A DNA stretch of 34,147 bases from an uncultured Faecalibacterium sp. (GCA_937907025.1 CALESJ010000055.1:1-34147), one strand, 5' to 3'; shown: positions 7,939 to 16,200, counted from the stretch's first letter. Numbers and translations: made by a program. The notes: a model not told the origin generated them from the letters alone.

Positions 7939-9036
7939 TGGGGTTGCGGCGGCTTCCAGAGCGGCGAGGGCTTCGGGGGTGTCGATGTCCGCCAGTTCCC
8001 GGGCATCGGGGCAGTCCAGCAGCCGCACGGAGCAGGGCGCATCTTTCAGAATGCTGCGCCCGCCCTGCCCGGGGGAAAGAGTTTTCAACCGCGGAAGCAA
8101 AAATTGTGGAAAGAACACCGGTGCGCCCGGTTCTCCCCCGTGGGCGGGCCGCCAGACCGCGCCGGGGTCGTGGGCGGCGCAGAACAGCAGGGCCTGGACT
8201 GTTTCGGCAGTCAGCAGGGGCTGGTCCGCGGGGCAGAACAGACAGCCCTCCGGGTCGCCCAGGGCTTCCAGCCCCAGGCGGATGGTGTCGCTGCGGTTGG
8301 GCAGGGCGTGCAGTTTCACCGGGACGGATTCCGAACGGCAGAAGGCGGCGGCTGCTTCGCTGCGGGTCACGACGATCCGCTGGTCGGGACGGAACAGCCG
8401 GTTGGTGGCGTCCAGGGCGTGCCCCAGCAGCGGCCGACCGCAAAAAGGCACCAGCAGCTTGCCTCCCGGCCCGAACCGCACCCCCAGCCCGGAGGCCAGG
8501 ATCACGCAGCCGGGGTCATGGGGCCGGTCCAGGTCCAGCACGAACACGTCCGGCCGGGTGAGCAGCTCCTGCAGAAAAGGCAGGTCCGCCTTGCGCACCG
8601 CCGCCACCACCCGGCAGCGGGCAAAAGCGGCGCGCAGGGCGTCGCAGTAGGGGGCGCAGGTGGTTTCCAGATAGCCGATCTCATCCACCGACACCCAGCC
8701 CCCGTCCGGGGCGGCGGCCAGGGCCGCGGTGCCCAGGGTACAAAAGCCCTCGGGAATAGGGCGCATGCGGGTGTCGGGACCAGGCAGGGAGGCATCGAAC
8801 GCCCCGATGCGTGTGCACTCGCCGGTGGCTGTGCGGCGCAGGAACACCGCCTGTTTCGGCCGGGCAAAGGTCAGGATGTCCGGGGTGCTGCCTGCCCCCA
8901 GCAGGGGCAGCACGGCGGCCAGCAGGGTACTTTTGCCCGCCCCCCGGCTGCCGGTGATGAGAAAATGCCGCCTGCCCGATGCCCCGAAGGCCCGCACCGC
9001 GGCCTGGGGGAGAGGATACAGCAGGGATGACGCCAT
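7936..9036 (-). CDS. Fusion of a THEP1-type P-loop NTPase and a MobA/MocA-like nucleotidyltransferase
   Basis: The 366-aa protein joins two domains. Residues about 20-170 form a nucleoside triphosphatase of the NTPase_1/THEP1 kind, with Walker A GSRGAGKST (29-37) and Walker B-like SVDEIGYLE (116-124). From about 175 on is a MobA-like NTP transferase with the nucleotide loop ILASGLGVRFGPGGKLL and the acidic metal site CPADQPLL. MocA-type enzymes attach CMP to molybdopterin for hydroxylases. The nearby molybdenum hydroxylase and ModE-like gene support a role in maturing that enzyme (inference). ATG 9036 has AAGGAGG 8 nt upstream and a promoter at 9075-9103. Confidence 0.8.
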   Translation of the reverse strand: MASSLLYPLPQAAVRAFGASGRRHFLITGSRGAGKSTLLAAVLPLLGAGSTPDILTFARPKQAVFLRRTATGECTRIGAFDASLPGPDTRMRPIPEGFCTLGTAALAAAPDGGWVSVDEIGYLETTCAPYCDALRAAFARCRVVAAVRKADLPFLQELLTRPDVFVLDLDRPHDPGCVILASGLGVRFGPGGKLLVPFCGRPLLGHALDATNRLFRPDQRIVVTRSEAAAAFCRSESVPVKLHALPNRSDTIRLGLEALGDPEGCLFCPADQPLLTAETVQALLFCAAHDPGAVWRPAHGGEPGAPVFFPQFLLPRLKTLSPGQGGRSILKDAPCSVRLLDCPDARELADIDTPEALAALEAAATP

Positions 9037-9074
9037 GGGGCGGACCTCCTTTTCAGATAAAAATGGACAGTTTC

Positions 9075-9103
9075 AATGTAGCACCCACCCGGTCGGGCGT
9101 CAA
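9075..9103 (-). promoter_or_regulatory. SigA-type promoter of the NTPase-MobA fusion gene
   Basis: Minus strand: -35 TTGACG (9098-9103), 17-bp spacer, -10 TACATT (9075-9080). Confidence 0.7.
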
Positions 9104-9111
9104 GAGATAAG

Positions 9112-9144
9112 AAAAAGCCCGGACGGGGAACGGTCGTCCGGGCT
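9112..9144 (-). terminator. Terminator of the importer-modE operon
   Basis: Perfect 10-bp stem AGCCCGGACG (9116-9125) with CGTCCGGGCT (9135-9144), followed on the minus strand by five T residues. It ends the operon that begins at 12351 and lies just upstream of the promoter of the next gene. Confidence 0.85.
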
Positions 9145-9184
9145 GGCTGTATCTTTGCGGCAGGAAAAGCCCCCTGCCTTTATT

Positions 9185-9535
9185 TTATGTTTCCGGCTGC
9201 TGGTGAGAAAACTCCCGCTGCCAGAGCAGGCGGTTTTCCTCGGCGCAGCGGTCCCGGTAGCGGGCGTATGCGTCCAGAAACGCCTTGCCCTCCGGGGTCA
9301 GGTGGCTGCCGCCCCCGGCATGGCCCCCGGCGGCGCGCTGGGTCAGGGGATAGCCCAGGGCTTCCTCTGCCGTGCGCAGCAGCCGCAGAGCCTTGGTGTA
9401 GGCCATGCCCATGGACATGGCGGACGCCCGCAGGGAACCGGTGTCCTCCACCCCCCGCAGCAGGCGGTAGGGGCCTTCCCCAAAGAACTTGTTGCCGTTG
9501 TCGTCGTACAGATACACGCGGGTCACGGGCCGCAT
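9185..9535 (-). CDS. ModE-like molybdate-responsive regulator, DNA-binding domain only
   Basis: The 116-aa product is a winged-helix ModE/LysR-N-type domain: the pattern LLRGVEDTGSLRASAMSMGM...YTKALRLLRTAEE...GYPL and then GGHAGGGSHLTPEGKAFL is typical of the ModE N-terminus. There is no C-terminal TOBE/MopI molybdate-binding domain, so metal sensing must work differently or through the transporter. ATG 9535 (MRPVTRVY) is chosen because AAGGAGGAGG lies upstream; it overlaps the end of the ATPase gene by 13 bp, so it is the last gene of the importer operon. The likely target is the palindrome at 12386-12409 (inference). Confidence 0.8.
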   Translation of the reverse strand: MRPVTRVYLYDDNGNKFFGEGPYRLLRGVEDTGSLRASAMSMGMAYTKALRLLRTAEEALGYPLTQRAAGGHAGGGSHLTPEGKAFLDAYARYRDRCAEENRLLWQREFSHQQPET

Positions 9536-10329
9536 GGAGCATCCTCCTCCTTCAGCATCACCAGATGGGTCTTGCCGTTGTCGTCGGTACAGCGGCGCAG
9601 GCACACCGGACCGTAAATGCGGGACAGGGCGGCAGTGAGGGTTTCGTCACTGTCGGTGCCGGGGTAGATCAGCCCGGCGGCCCGGCCGCTTTCCACCGGC
9701 AGCAGGGCATCGCAGAAATTCAGGGCCAGGTTGGGGTCGTGCAGGCTCAGCAGCACCGCCCGGTCGCTGCGGGCGGCAAACTCCCGCAGCAGGTGCAGGG
9801 TGCGGTGGCGGGCCCGCAGGTCCAGGGCACTTTCCGGCTCGTCCAGCAGCAGCAGTTCCGCCCCGCCTGCCAGTGCCCGGGCCAGCAGGCACAGCTGCTT
9901 CTGCCCTTCGCTCAGGGTCAGGTAGCTGTCCCGGTCCCGGCCGGGCAGGCCCACCTGCGCCAGCATGGCGGAAGCCGCCTGCCGCATGGCCGGGGTGGGG
10001 GGCTGCAGCAGCCCCAGATGGGGGTTGAAGCCCATGAGCACCACGTCCAGTGCACTCAGCTCAATGGAAAGCCCGCTGCGCTGGGGGATGTACCCGCACA
10101 GCCGGGCCAGGGCCTTGGGCCGCAGGGTTTCCAGCGCTGTGCCGTCCAGCAGACACTGCCCTTTGTGGGGCAGGATGCCGCAGATGGCCTTGATGAGGGT
10201 GGTCTTGCCGCTGCCGTTGGCGCCCAGCACCCCCAGCACGCAGCCCCCGGGCAGGGTAAAGGAAAGGTCATGCACCACGTCCCGGCCGTGATACCCGGCG
10301 GTAATGTGGTTCACTTGCAGCTGTTTCAT
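9523..10329 (-). CDS. ABC importer ATPase, FecE/BtuD type (probable molybdate/tungstate or other metal uptake)
   Basis: A 268-aa ATP-binding subunit with Walker A GANGSGKTT, the signature LSEGQKQLCLLARAL, and Walker B ELLLLDEPESALD followed by the H-loop (SLHDPNLAL). It starts with the short FecE-like segment KQLQVNHITAGYHG. The ATG at 10329 overlaps the permease stop by 4 bp (ATGA), and its own end overlaps the modE-like gene. This family carries iron-siderophore, cobalamin and heme but also molybdate (the MolBCA type). The ModE-like gene, the Mo-cofactor gene and the divergent molybdenum hydroxylase make molybdate or tungstate the favoured substrate (inference). Confidence 0.9.
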   Translation of the reverse strand: MKQLQVNHITAGYHGRDVVHDLSFTLPGGCVLGVLGANGSGKTTLIKAICGILPHKGQCLLDGTALETLRPKALARLCGYIPQRSGLSIELSALDVVLMGFNPHLGLLQPPTPAMRQAASAMLAQVGLPGRDRDSYLTLSEGQKQLCLLARALAGGAELLLLDEPESALDLRARHRTLHLLREFAARSDRAVLLSLHDPNLALNFCDALLPVESGRAAGLIYPGTDSDETLTAALSRIYGPVCLRRCTDDNGKTHLVMLKEEDAPCGP

Positions 10330-11318
10330 ACTTTCCGGCCCTCCCGCACCAGCAGAAAGACCAGGAAAGGTGCCCCCAGCAAACTGGTGAAGATGCTCAC
10401 CGGCAGCTCGGTGGCGGCCACGCTGCGGGCCAGAATGTCCGCGGCGCACAGCAGCGCTGCCCCGCACAGCCCGCTCAGGGCCAGGGTGGGGGTGCGGCTG
10501 CCCTTGCACACCAGCCGGGCAGCGTGGGGGGCCAGCAGCCCCACAAAGCTGACCAGACCGGTCAGGCTGACCACCGCCGCCACCGCCAGGGTGGCCGCCA
10601 GCAGCACCAGTAGACGCAGGGCGGTGACGTTCACCCCCAGCATGCGGGCCTCGCCCTCGTCGGCACTGAGCAGCAGTACCTGCCGGTGCAGCACGAACAG
10701 CGCCGCCACGCAGACCACACAGATGGCCAGGTTTACCGGCAGGGCGTCGGCTTTCACCCCGTTCAGGCTGCCCATGATCCAGTATTCGATGGAGGCCAGC
10801 TCCCGTTCCGGGTCGGCGGTGAGCTTCAGGCACATGAGCACCGTCTGGGCCAGGGCGTGGACGGCGATGCCCGCCAGCACGATGGTGCCGCTCTGCCCCC
10901 GGCGGTCGAGAGCCGAAAGCCCCAGGGCCAGCAGCACCGCGGCCAGCGCGCCCCCGAAGGCGGCCAGGGTCACCTCCGCCGCACCGGACAGGAACAGGAT
11001 GCCCGCCGCTGCCCCGGCGCTGGCCCCGGAGGACACCCCGATGATGTCCGGGGAGGCCAGGGGATTGCGGAAGACCGTCTGGTACACAAAGCCGCACACC
11101 CCCAGGGCAAAGCCGCCGAACACCCCGGTGAGAGCCCGGGGCAGGCGCAGGGTCAGGAACACCTGGCGCTGCATCTCATCCTGAAAAATACCGGCCACGG
11201 TCAGGGGGTATTTGCCCACCAGCAGGCTGGTTATGGCGAGCGCCGCCACCAGCAGGGCAGCGGCGCTCAGCAGGACGGCCTCAGGCCGCCGGGTAGGTGA
11301 AGTGGTAGAAGGTGTCAT
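10326..11318 (-). CDS. ABC importer permease, FecCD family
   Basis: This 330-aa membrane protein shows the FecCD/BtuC features: many hydrophobic helices, the RLPRALTGVFGGFALGVCGFVYQ segment, the motif NPLASPDIIGVSSGA, and the cytoplasmic-loop motif with SLTGLVSFVGLLAPHAARL. It forms the channel of a type II importer. The start at 11318 overlaps the 3' end of the binding-protein gene by 38 bp and has no strong RBS, which suggests coupled translation. The C-terminus overlaps the ATPase start by 4 bp. Confidence 0.9.
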   Translation of the reverse strand: MTPSTTSPTRRPEAVLLSAAALLVAALAITSLLVGKYPLTVAGIFQDEMQRQVFLTLRLPRALTGVFGGFALGVCGFVYQTVFRNPLASPDIIGVSSGASAGAAAGILFLSGAAEVTLAAFGGALAAVLLALGLSALDRRGQSGTIVLAGIAVHALAQTVLMCLKLTADPERELASIEYWIMGSLNGVKADALPVNLAICVVCVAALFVLHRQVLLLSADEGEARMLGVNVTALRLLVLLAATLAVAAVVSLTGLVSFVGLLAPHAARLVCKGSRTPTLALSGLCGAALLCAADILARSVAATELPVSIFTSLLGAPFLVFLLVREGRKV

Positions 11319-12351
11319 AGTAGTTGCCCATCACGGCGTTGGCGTCCTCGGTGCTCATGACCTCGGGGTGCAGAATGGAAGCCAGCCACACAGAACCCAG
11401 GATGCCGCTGGGAACCGGGCTGTCCCAGGCTTCGGCGTCGCTGGGGATCTGGTAGACGTTGCCGTTCTGGACGGCGGTGCAGGAGGCCAGGGCTTCGTCG
11501 TTGAGAACGTCCTCACAGGTGTAGGAGGCATCGGAGGCCAGGATGATGTATTCGGGGTCCCAGGCCAGGATCTGCTCGTAGCTCACTTCGGCCCAGTAGG
11601 TGTCGGTGATCTCGGACGCCACGTTCTGGCCGCCCGCCAGGCGGATCATGTCGCTCTGGTACATGGCGTCGCCGGCGGTGGACAGCAGATCGGAGTTGCC
11701 CGCCAGGTAGACGGTGGGGCGCTCCACATCGGCCATCATGGTTTCCAGCTCGGAGGCTTCGTTGTCAGAGAAGGCCAGCAGTTCATCGGCCAGCTCGGTG
11801 CTGCCGGTGGCGGTGCCCACCAGGGAGATGGTTTCTTCCAGCAGGTCCTGGTCCTCGGGGTTGATGAGGATGACCGGAATGCCCATGCCGGACAGGGTTT
11901 CGGCGGCATCCTGCAGCTTCAGGGGCAGGATGACCAGGTCGGGCTCCAGGGCGGCGCAGCCTTCCAGGTCAAACTCCTTGGCGGAACCCACATTGGGCAG
12001 TTCTAGCAGCTGGGGGGCGCTCAGGGAGTAGATGGGGCGGGTGTCGGCCTTGGCCTCAATGCCCACCAGCTTGTCGGTCTTGCCCAGGGCGATGAGCAGG
12101 CTGGTGGAGATGTAGTAGCCGCTGACGATGCGCTGGGGCTCGGACTCGATGGTGACCGAGCGGCCGGCCTGGTCGGTGACGGTGACCGGGAAGGCGGCCG
12201 CGGGGGTTTCCTCCGGGGCGGCGGTGGTTTCGGCGGCCTCACTGGTGGCAGGAGCCGGGGTGGCGGTGATGGTGTCCGAAGGGGCGGGGGCACAGGCCAC
12301 GGCGCTCAGGGCCACGGCGGCGGCCAGCAGGAAAGACAACAGACGTTTCAT
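11281..12351 (-). CDS. ABC importer substrate-binding lipoprotein, FecB/BtuF fold
   Basis: The 356-aa protein has a lipoprotein signal peptide (KRLLSFLLAAAVALSAVAC, lipid-anchored cysteine at about residue 20), a Thr/Ala/Pro-rich linker to about 52, and a periplasmic-binding-protein fold from VTVTDQAGRSVTIES on, with the EPQRIVSGYY, LEPDLVILP and WDPEYIILASD motifs of the siderophore/cobalamin/molybdate class. It would deliver ligand to the permease encoded downstream. RBS AGAGGAGAAG precedes the ATG. It is the first gene of the importer-modE operon and is expressed from the promoter at 12412-12440, overlapped by a palindrome. Confidence 0.9.
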   Translation of the reverse strand: MKRLLSFLLAAAVALSAVACAPAPSDTITATPAPATSEAAETTAAPEETPAAAFPVTVTDQAGRSVTIESEPQRIVSGYYISTSLLIALGKTDKLVGIEAKADTRPIYSLSAPQLLELPNVGSAKEFDLEGCAALEPDLVILPLKLQDAAETLSGMGIPVILINPEDQDLLEETISLVGTATGSTELADELLAFSDNEASELETMMADVERPTVYLAGNSDLLSTAGDAMYQSDMIRLAGGQNVASEITDTYWAEVSYEQILAWDPEYIILASDASYTCEDVLNDEALASCTAVQNGNVYQIPSDAEAWDSPVPSGILGSVWLASILHPEVMSTEDANAVMGNYYDTFYHFTYPAA

Positions 12352-12385
12352 GGTGATTCTTCTCCTCTTTGCTTGTGTTGCATAG

Positions 12386-12409
12386 CGTTATAGTTTAAAA
12401 ACTACAACG
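12386..12409. promoter_or_regulatory. Candidate ModE operator, 24-bp AT-rich near-perfect palindrome
   Basis: Half-sites CGTTATAG (12386-12393) and CTACAACG (12402-12409) with spacer TTTAAAAA. Over 24 bases only one arm pair and the central pair do not match. It lies at the expected transcription start of the binding-protein gene. The half-site CGTTATA resembles ModE operators of E. coli. Confidence 0.55.
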
Positions 12410-12411
12410 AG

Positions 12412-12440
12412 ATTGTAGCACAGATGCCTTTCGGTTTCAA
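12412..12440 (-). promoter_or_regulatory. SigA-type promoter of the metal importer operon
   Basis: Minus strand: -35 TTGAAA (12435-12440), 17-bp spacer, -10 TACAAT (12412-12417). The palindrome starts 2 bp downstream of the -10. Confidence 0.75.
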
Positions 12441-12454
12441 TGAAAATGTGTTAC

Positions 12455-12470
12455 TATAATGCTATATAAT
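12455..12470 (+). promoter_or_regulatory. -10 elements of the molybdenum hydroxylase operon
   Basis: Two overlapping candidates, TATAAT at 12455-12460 and TATAAT at 12465-12470, lie in an AT-rich stretch. No good -35 is found at 16-18 bp from either, which would fit an activated promoter. The gene starts at 12544. Confidence 0.4.
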
Positions 12471-12543
12471 GGCAAAATAGCGGGAAAATGCGGATTTTTG
12501 CCCAAAATACGGTCCCGCGGGACCGCAAAGGAGATATGTTCCG

Positions 12544-13338
12544 ATGCTGAGCATCCAAAACTATGTGCGCGCCGAAAGTCTGGACCAGGCCTACGAGCTG
12601 AACCAGAACCGGCGCAGCCATGTGCTGGGCGGCATGTTGTGGCTGCGCCAGTCCGATATCACGGTGGGCACCGCCATCGACCTGTGCGAGCTGGGCCTGG
12701 ATACCATCGAGGAAACCCCGGAAGAATACCGCATCGGGGCCATGGTGCCCCTGCGCAGGCTGGAACACCACCAGGGCATCGCGGCCCTCACCTGCGGTGC
12801 GGTGGAAGCCGCCCTCAAGGACATTGTGGGGGTGCAGTTCCGCAATATGGCCACGGTGGGCGGCAGCATCTGGGGGCGGTTCGGCTTTTCCGATGTGCTC
12901 ACCGTGCTGCTGGCGGCCGACTGTGAGGTGGAACTGTACAAGGCCGGGCGCCTCCCGCTGGAACAGTTTGCCGAAATGACCTACGACCGGGATATTCTCA
13001 CCCATGTGGTGCTGAAAAAGACCCCCGGCCCCATGGCGTACCATGCCGTGCGCAACGCCCGCACCGATTTCCCGGTGCTGACCTGCGCGGTGTCCTGCCT
13101 GAACGGGCAGTACAAGGCGGTCATCGGCGCCCGCCCCGGCAAGGCCGTGGTGGTGCGGGATGAACAGGGCCTGCTCCAAGAGGGCCTGACCCCTGAGAGT
13201 GCCCGTGCCTTTGCGGACTACGCCGCCAAAACCGTGCCCACCGGGTCCAATTCCCGGGCCGGGGCCGAATACCGCACCCATCTGGTGCGGGTACTCACCG
13301 AACGGATGCTGTGCGAACTGGCACACAAGGAGGGCTGA
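12544..13338 (+). CDS. Molybdenum hydroxylase FAD-binding subunit (CoxM/XdhB-like)
   Basis: The 264-aa subunit shows the CoxM/XdhB flavoprotein fold: the VLGGMLWLRQ segment where the family has GGT/GGGTDL, the AALKDIVGVQFRNMATVGGSIWGRFGFSD motif with the typical NxATxGG, and the C-terminal FAD-domain helix with AEYRTHLVRVLTERML. It passes electrons between the iron-sulphur centres and the final acceptor through FAD. Length is close to the usual 260-290 aa. RBS AAAGGAG lies about 11 nt upstream of ATG 12544. It is the first gene of a three-gene operon with the two other hydroxylase subunits. Confidence 0.9.
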   Translation: MLSIQNYVRAESLDQAYELNQNRRSHVLGGMLWLRQSDITVGTAIDLCELGLDTIEETPEEYRIGAMVPLRRLEHHQGIAALTCGAVEAALKDIVGVQFRNMATVGGSIWGRFGFSDVLTVLLAADCEVELYKAGRLPLEQFAEMTYDRDILTHVVLKKTPGPMAYHAVRNARTDFPVLTCAVSCLNGQYKAVIGARPGKAVVVRDEQGLLQEGLTPESARAFADYAAKTVPTGSNSRAGAEYRTHLVRVLTERMLCELAHKEG

Positions 13339-13342
13339 ACCT

Positions 13343-13813
13343 ATGGAGATCAAACTGCAGCTCAACGGCCGGGCGGTGCGCGTGCCCGACGTGGACCCCG
13401 ATACTACTTTGTATGATTTTCTGCGCGCCCAGGGCTGTGCCAGCGTGAAATGCGGGTGCGAAACCTCCAACTGCGGGCTGTGCACCGTCTTTCTGGACGA
13501 TGTGCCGGTGCTTTCCTGCTCCATGCTGGCGGCCCGGGCCGCAGGCCATAAAGTTACCACCCTGGAAGGTCTGCAGGAGGAAGCCGCGGAGTTCGTGGGT
13601 TTCATCGCCGACCAGGGCGCCGACCAGTGCGGCTTCTGCAACCCCGGCTTCGTGATGAACACCATCGCCCTGCTGCGGGAAAACCCCGACCCCACCGATG
13701 AGGAGATCAAGGCGTATCTGTCCGGCAACCTCTGCCGCTGCTCCGGCTACGAAGGCCAGCTGCGGGGCATCCGCCGCTTCCTGGATTCCCGCAAGGAGGT
13801 ACACCATGGCTGA
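13343..13813 (+). CDS. Molybdenum hydroxylase iron-sulphur subunit, two [2Fe-2S] clusters
   Basis: The 156-aa protein has the plant-ferredoxin-like cluster motif with cysteines C39, C44, C47 and C59 (KCGCETSNCGLC) and the second, four-helix-bundle cluster motif QCGFCNPG (C96, C99) with CRC (C131, C133), as in CoxS/XdhC. Both clusters are intact. It carries electrons from the molybdenum centre to the flavin subunit. The start at 13343 (MEIKLQLNGR) follows the FAD gene stop by 4 nt with AAGGAGGG upstream, and the 3' end overlaps the large-subunit gene by 8 bp. Confidence 0.95.
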   Translation: MEIKLQLNGRAVRVPDVDPDTTLYDFLRAQGCASVKCGCETSNCGLCTVFLDDVPVLSCSMLAARAAGHKVTTLEGLQEEAAEFVGFIADQGADQCGFCNPGFVMNTIALLRENPDPTDEEIKAYLSGNLCRCSGYEGQLRGIRRFLDSRKEVHHG

Positions 13814-16100
13814 GATGAAGAACAAATATGTGGGCAAGGCGGTGCGCAAGAAGGACTCCCTGCAGCTTCTGCTGGGCAAGCCGGTGTACACCGATGACAT
13901 CGCTCCCAAAGGCGCCCTGGTGGTCAAGCTGCTGCGCAGCCCCCACGCCAACGCCATTGTAAAGAACATTGATACGTCCATTGCCAAAAAGGTGCCCGGC
14001 GTAGTGGATATCTATACCTGGCAGGACGTGCCCACCACCCGCTTTGCCATTGCGGGCCAGACCTACCCCGAACCCTCCCCCTATGACCGGCTCATCCTGG
14101 ACCGGCACCTGCGGTTCGTGGGGGACCCGGTGGCCATCATTGCCGCCGAGAACGAAAAGGCCGCCCGCAAGGCCATGAAGCTCATCAAGGTGGAGTATGA
14201 AGTGCTGGAGGCAGTGCTGGATTTCCGCACCGCCAAGGACAACCCGGTGCTGGTCCACCCGGAGGAAGACTGGTTCCCCCCCTGCGAGGTGGGCGGCGAC
14301 AACCACCGCAACCTGGTGGCCAGCGGCGACGAGAGCGACGGCGACGTGGAAGCGGTGCTGGCCGACTGTGAGATCGTGCTGGACCACACCTACCACACCC
14401 GGGCCGTGAACCAGGCCATGATGGAAACCTTCCGCACCTACACCGATATGGACCGGTACGGACGGCTGCATGTGCTGTCCTCCACCCAGATCGTCTTCCA
14501 CTGCCGCCGCATCCTGTCCCGGGCGCTGGGCATCCCCAAGAGCCGCATCCGGGTGGAAAAGCCCCGCATCGGCGGCGGCTTCGGCGCCAAGCAGACCGCC
14601 GTCTGCGAGGTGTACCCGGCCTTTGTCACCCTGCAGACCGGCCGCCCCGCCGAGCTCATCTATACCCGGGAGGAAAGCCAGATCGCCGGGTCCCCCCGCC
14701 ACGAGATGCAGGTGCGGGTGCGCCTGGGCGCCGACAAGACCGGCCGCATCCGGGCGCTGGACCTGTACACCCTGTCCAACACCGGCGCTTACGGCGAACA
14801 CGGCCCCACCACCGTGGGCCTGTCCGGCCACAAATCCATCCCCCTGTACACCGGCAGCCTGGAAGCCTTCCGCTTCCGGTATGATGTGGTATACACCAAC
14901 CTGCAGGCCGCCGGTGCCTACCGCGGCTACGGCGCCACCCAGGGAATTTTTGCGGTGGAATCCATCGTCAATGAGCTGGCCGAAAAGCTGCACATGGACC
15001 CCACCGAGCTGCGGGACCGCAACATGGTGCGGGAAGGCATGACCATGCCCGCCTACTACAACGAACCCGCCAACGCCTGCGCCCTGGACCGCTGCATGGC
15101 CCGCTGCCGGGAGATCTTTGACTGGGAACACCGCTACCCCGTGCGGGATATGGGCAACGGCAAGGTCCGGGCCGCCGGCGTGGCCATGGCCATGCAGGGC
15201 TCCGGTATTTCCGGCGTGGACGTGGGTTCCGTGACCCTGAAACTCAGCGAGGACGGCACCTATAACCTGATCATCGGCGCCGCCGATATGGGCACCGGAT
15301 GCGATACCATCCTGGCCCAGATGGTGGCCGAGTGCATGGACTGCCCGGTGGGGGATGTGGCCGTGTTCGGTGCCGACACCGACGTGTCCCCCTACGATTC
15401 CGGCTCCTACGCCTCCTCCACCACCTACGTCACCGGCAAGGCGGTGGAAAAGGCCTGCACCGAGCTCACCGGCCGCATCTGTACCATCGGCGCCGAGCTG
15501 CTGGGCTGTGACGCCGCCGACGTGACCTTTGCCGGGGACTGCGTGCGCGCCGCCGATGGCCGCACCGCCAGCCTGACCGACATTGCCTATAAATCCCAGG
15601 TGTCCAACAACTGCGCCGCCGAAGTCACGGCCACCCATTCCTCCCCCATCTCCCCGCCGCCCTTCATGGTGGGCATGGCGGAGATCGAGCTGGACAAGCT
15701 CACCGGCGAGGTGCAGGTGCTGGAATACGACGCCGTGGTGGACTGCGGCACCCCGGTGAACCCGGCCCTGGCCCGGGTGCAGACCGAGGGCGGCATCGCC
15801 CAGGGCATCGGCATGACCCTGACCGAGAATGTGACCTACAACGCCGCCGGCAAGCCCATTGAATCCAGCTTCATGCAGTACAAGATTCCCACCCGCCTGG
15901 ATGTGGGCCACCTGCATGTGGAGTTTGAGAGCAGCTACGAGCCCACCGGACCTTTCGGCGCCAAGTCCATCGGCGAGATCGTCATCAACACCCCGGCCCC
16001 GGCCATCGCCCATGCCATCATGCGGGCCACCGGCGTGTGGCACCGGGAACTGCCCATCACCCCCGAAGCCATCGCCATGGGCACGCCCGATGAGGACTGA
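13806..16100 (+). CDS. Molybdenum hydroxylase catalytic (molybdopterin-binding) subunit, xanthine dehydrogenase family
   Basis: This 764-aa subunit has the aldehyde oxidase/xanthine dehydrogenase a/b hammerhead domain at the N-terminus (KDSLQLLLGKPVYTDDI) and the molybdopterin domains after it. Visible motifs are GGGFGAKQ (256-263), AYRGYGATQ (371-379), MGTGCDTILAQMVAE and the C-terminal FGAKSIGEIV with the expected catalytic glutamate E724. The substrate is not fixed: purine, aldehyde and aromatic hydroxylases share these motifs. A selenium-dependent type cannot be excluded, but no yqeB-like gene is seen here. ATG 13806 overlaps the previous stop by 8 bp. The gene ends at a strong terminator (16125-16166). 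Confidence 0.9.
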   Translation: MAEMKNKYVGKAVRKKDSLQLLLGKPVYTDDIAPKGALVVKLLRSPHANAIVKNIDTSIAKKVPGVVDIYTWQDVPTTRFAIAGQTYPEPSPYDRLILDRHLRFVGDPVAIIAAENEKAARKAMKLIKVEYEVLEAVLDFRTAKDNPVLVHPEEDWFPPCEVGGDNHRNLVASGDESDGDVEAVLADCEIVLDHTYHTRAVNQAMMETFRTYTDMDRYGRLHVLSSTQIVFHCRRILSRALGIPKSRIRVEKPRIGGGFGAKQTAVCEVYPAFVTLQTGRPAELIYTREESQIAGSPRHEMQVRVRLGADKTGRIRALDLYTLSNTGAYGEHGPTTVGLSGHKSIPLYTGSLEAFRFRYDVVYTNLQAAGAYRGYGATQGIFAVESIVNELAEKLHMDPTELRDRNMVREGMTMPAYYNEPANACALDRCMARCREIFDWEHRYPVRDMGNGKVRAAGVAMAMQGSGISGVDVGSVTLKLSEDGTYNLIIGAADMGTGCDTILAQMVAECMDCPVGDVAVFGADTDVSPYDSGSYASSTTYVTGKAVEKACTELTGRICTIGAELLGCDAADVTFAGDCVRAADGRTASLTDIAYKSQVSNNCAAEVTATHSSPISPPPFMVGMAEIELDKLTGEVQVLEYDAVVDCGTPVNPALARVQTEGGIAQGIGMTLTENVTYNAAGKPIESSFMQYKIPTRLDVGHLHVEFESSYEPTGPFGAKSIGEIVINTPAPAIAHAIMRATGVWHRELPITPEAIAMGTPDED

Positions 16101-16124
16101 CCCCGGCTGAATCCGAATCTTCCC

Positions 16125-16166
16125 AAGCCTCCGCTGCCGGCCATCCCCGGCGGCGGGGGCTTTTTT
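16125..16166 (+). terminator. Terminator of the molybdenum hydroxylase operon
   Basis: A 16-bp stem with two G-U pairs (16125-16140 with 16147-16162), loop ccatcc, followed by a T run that extends to 16166. Confidence 0.9.
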
Positions 16167-16200
16167 GACAGGGCAGTACACACCGCCCCGGGCGGCCCCC

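Noticed and set aside
10330..11097. N-terminal extension of the ABC ATPase frame up to 11097
   Set aside because: The extension reads the permease gene in another frame; the real start is ATG 10329 with the usual 4-bp overlap.
13806..16100. Firm assignment as selenium-dependent xanthine dehydrogenase
   Set aside because: The motifs are shared by several molybdenum hydroxylases and no selenium-specific partner gene is visible in the window.
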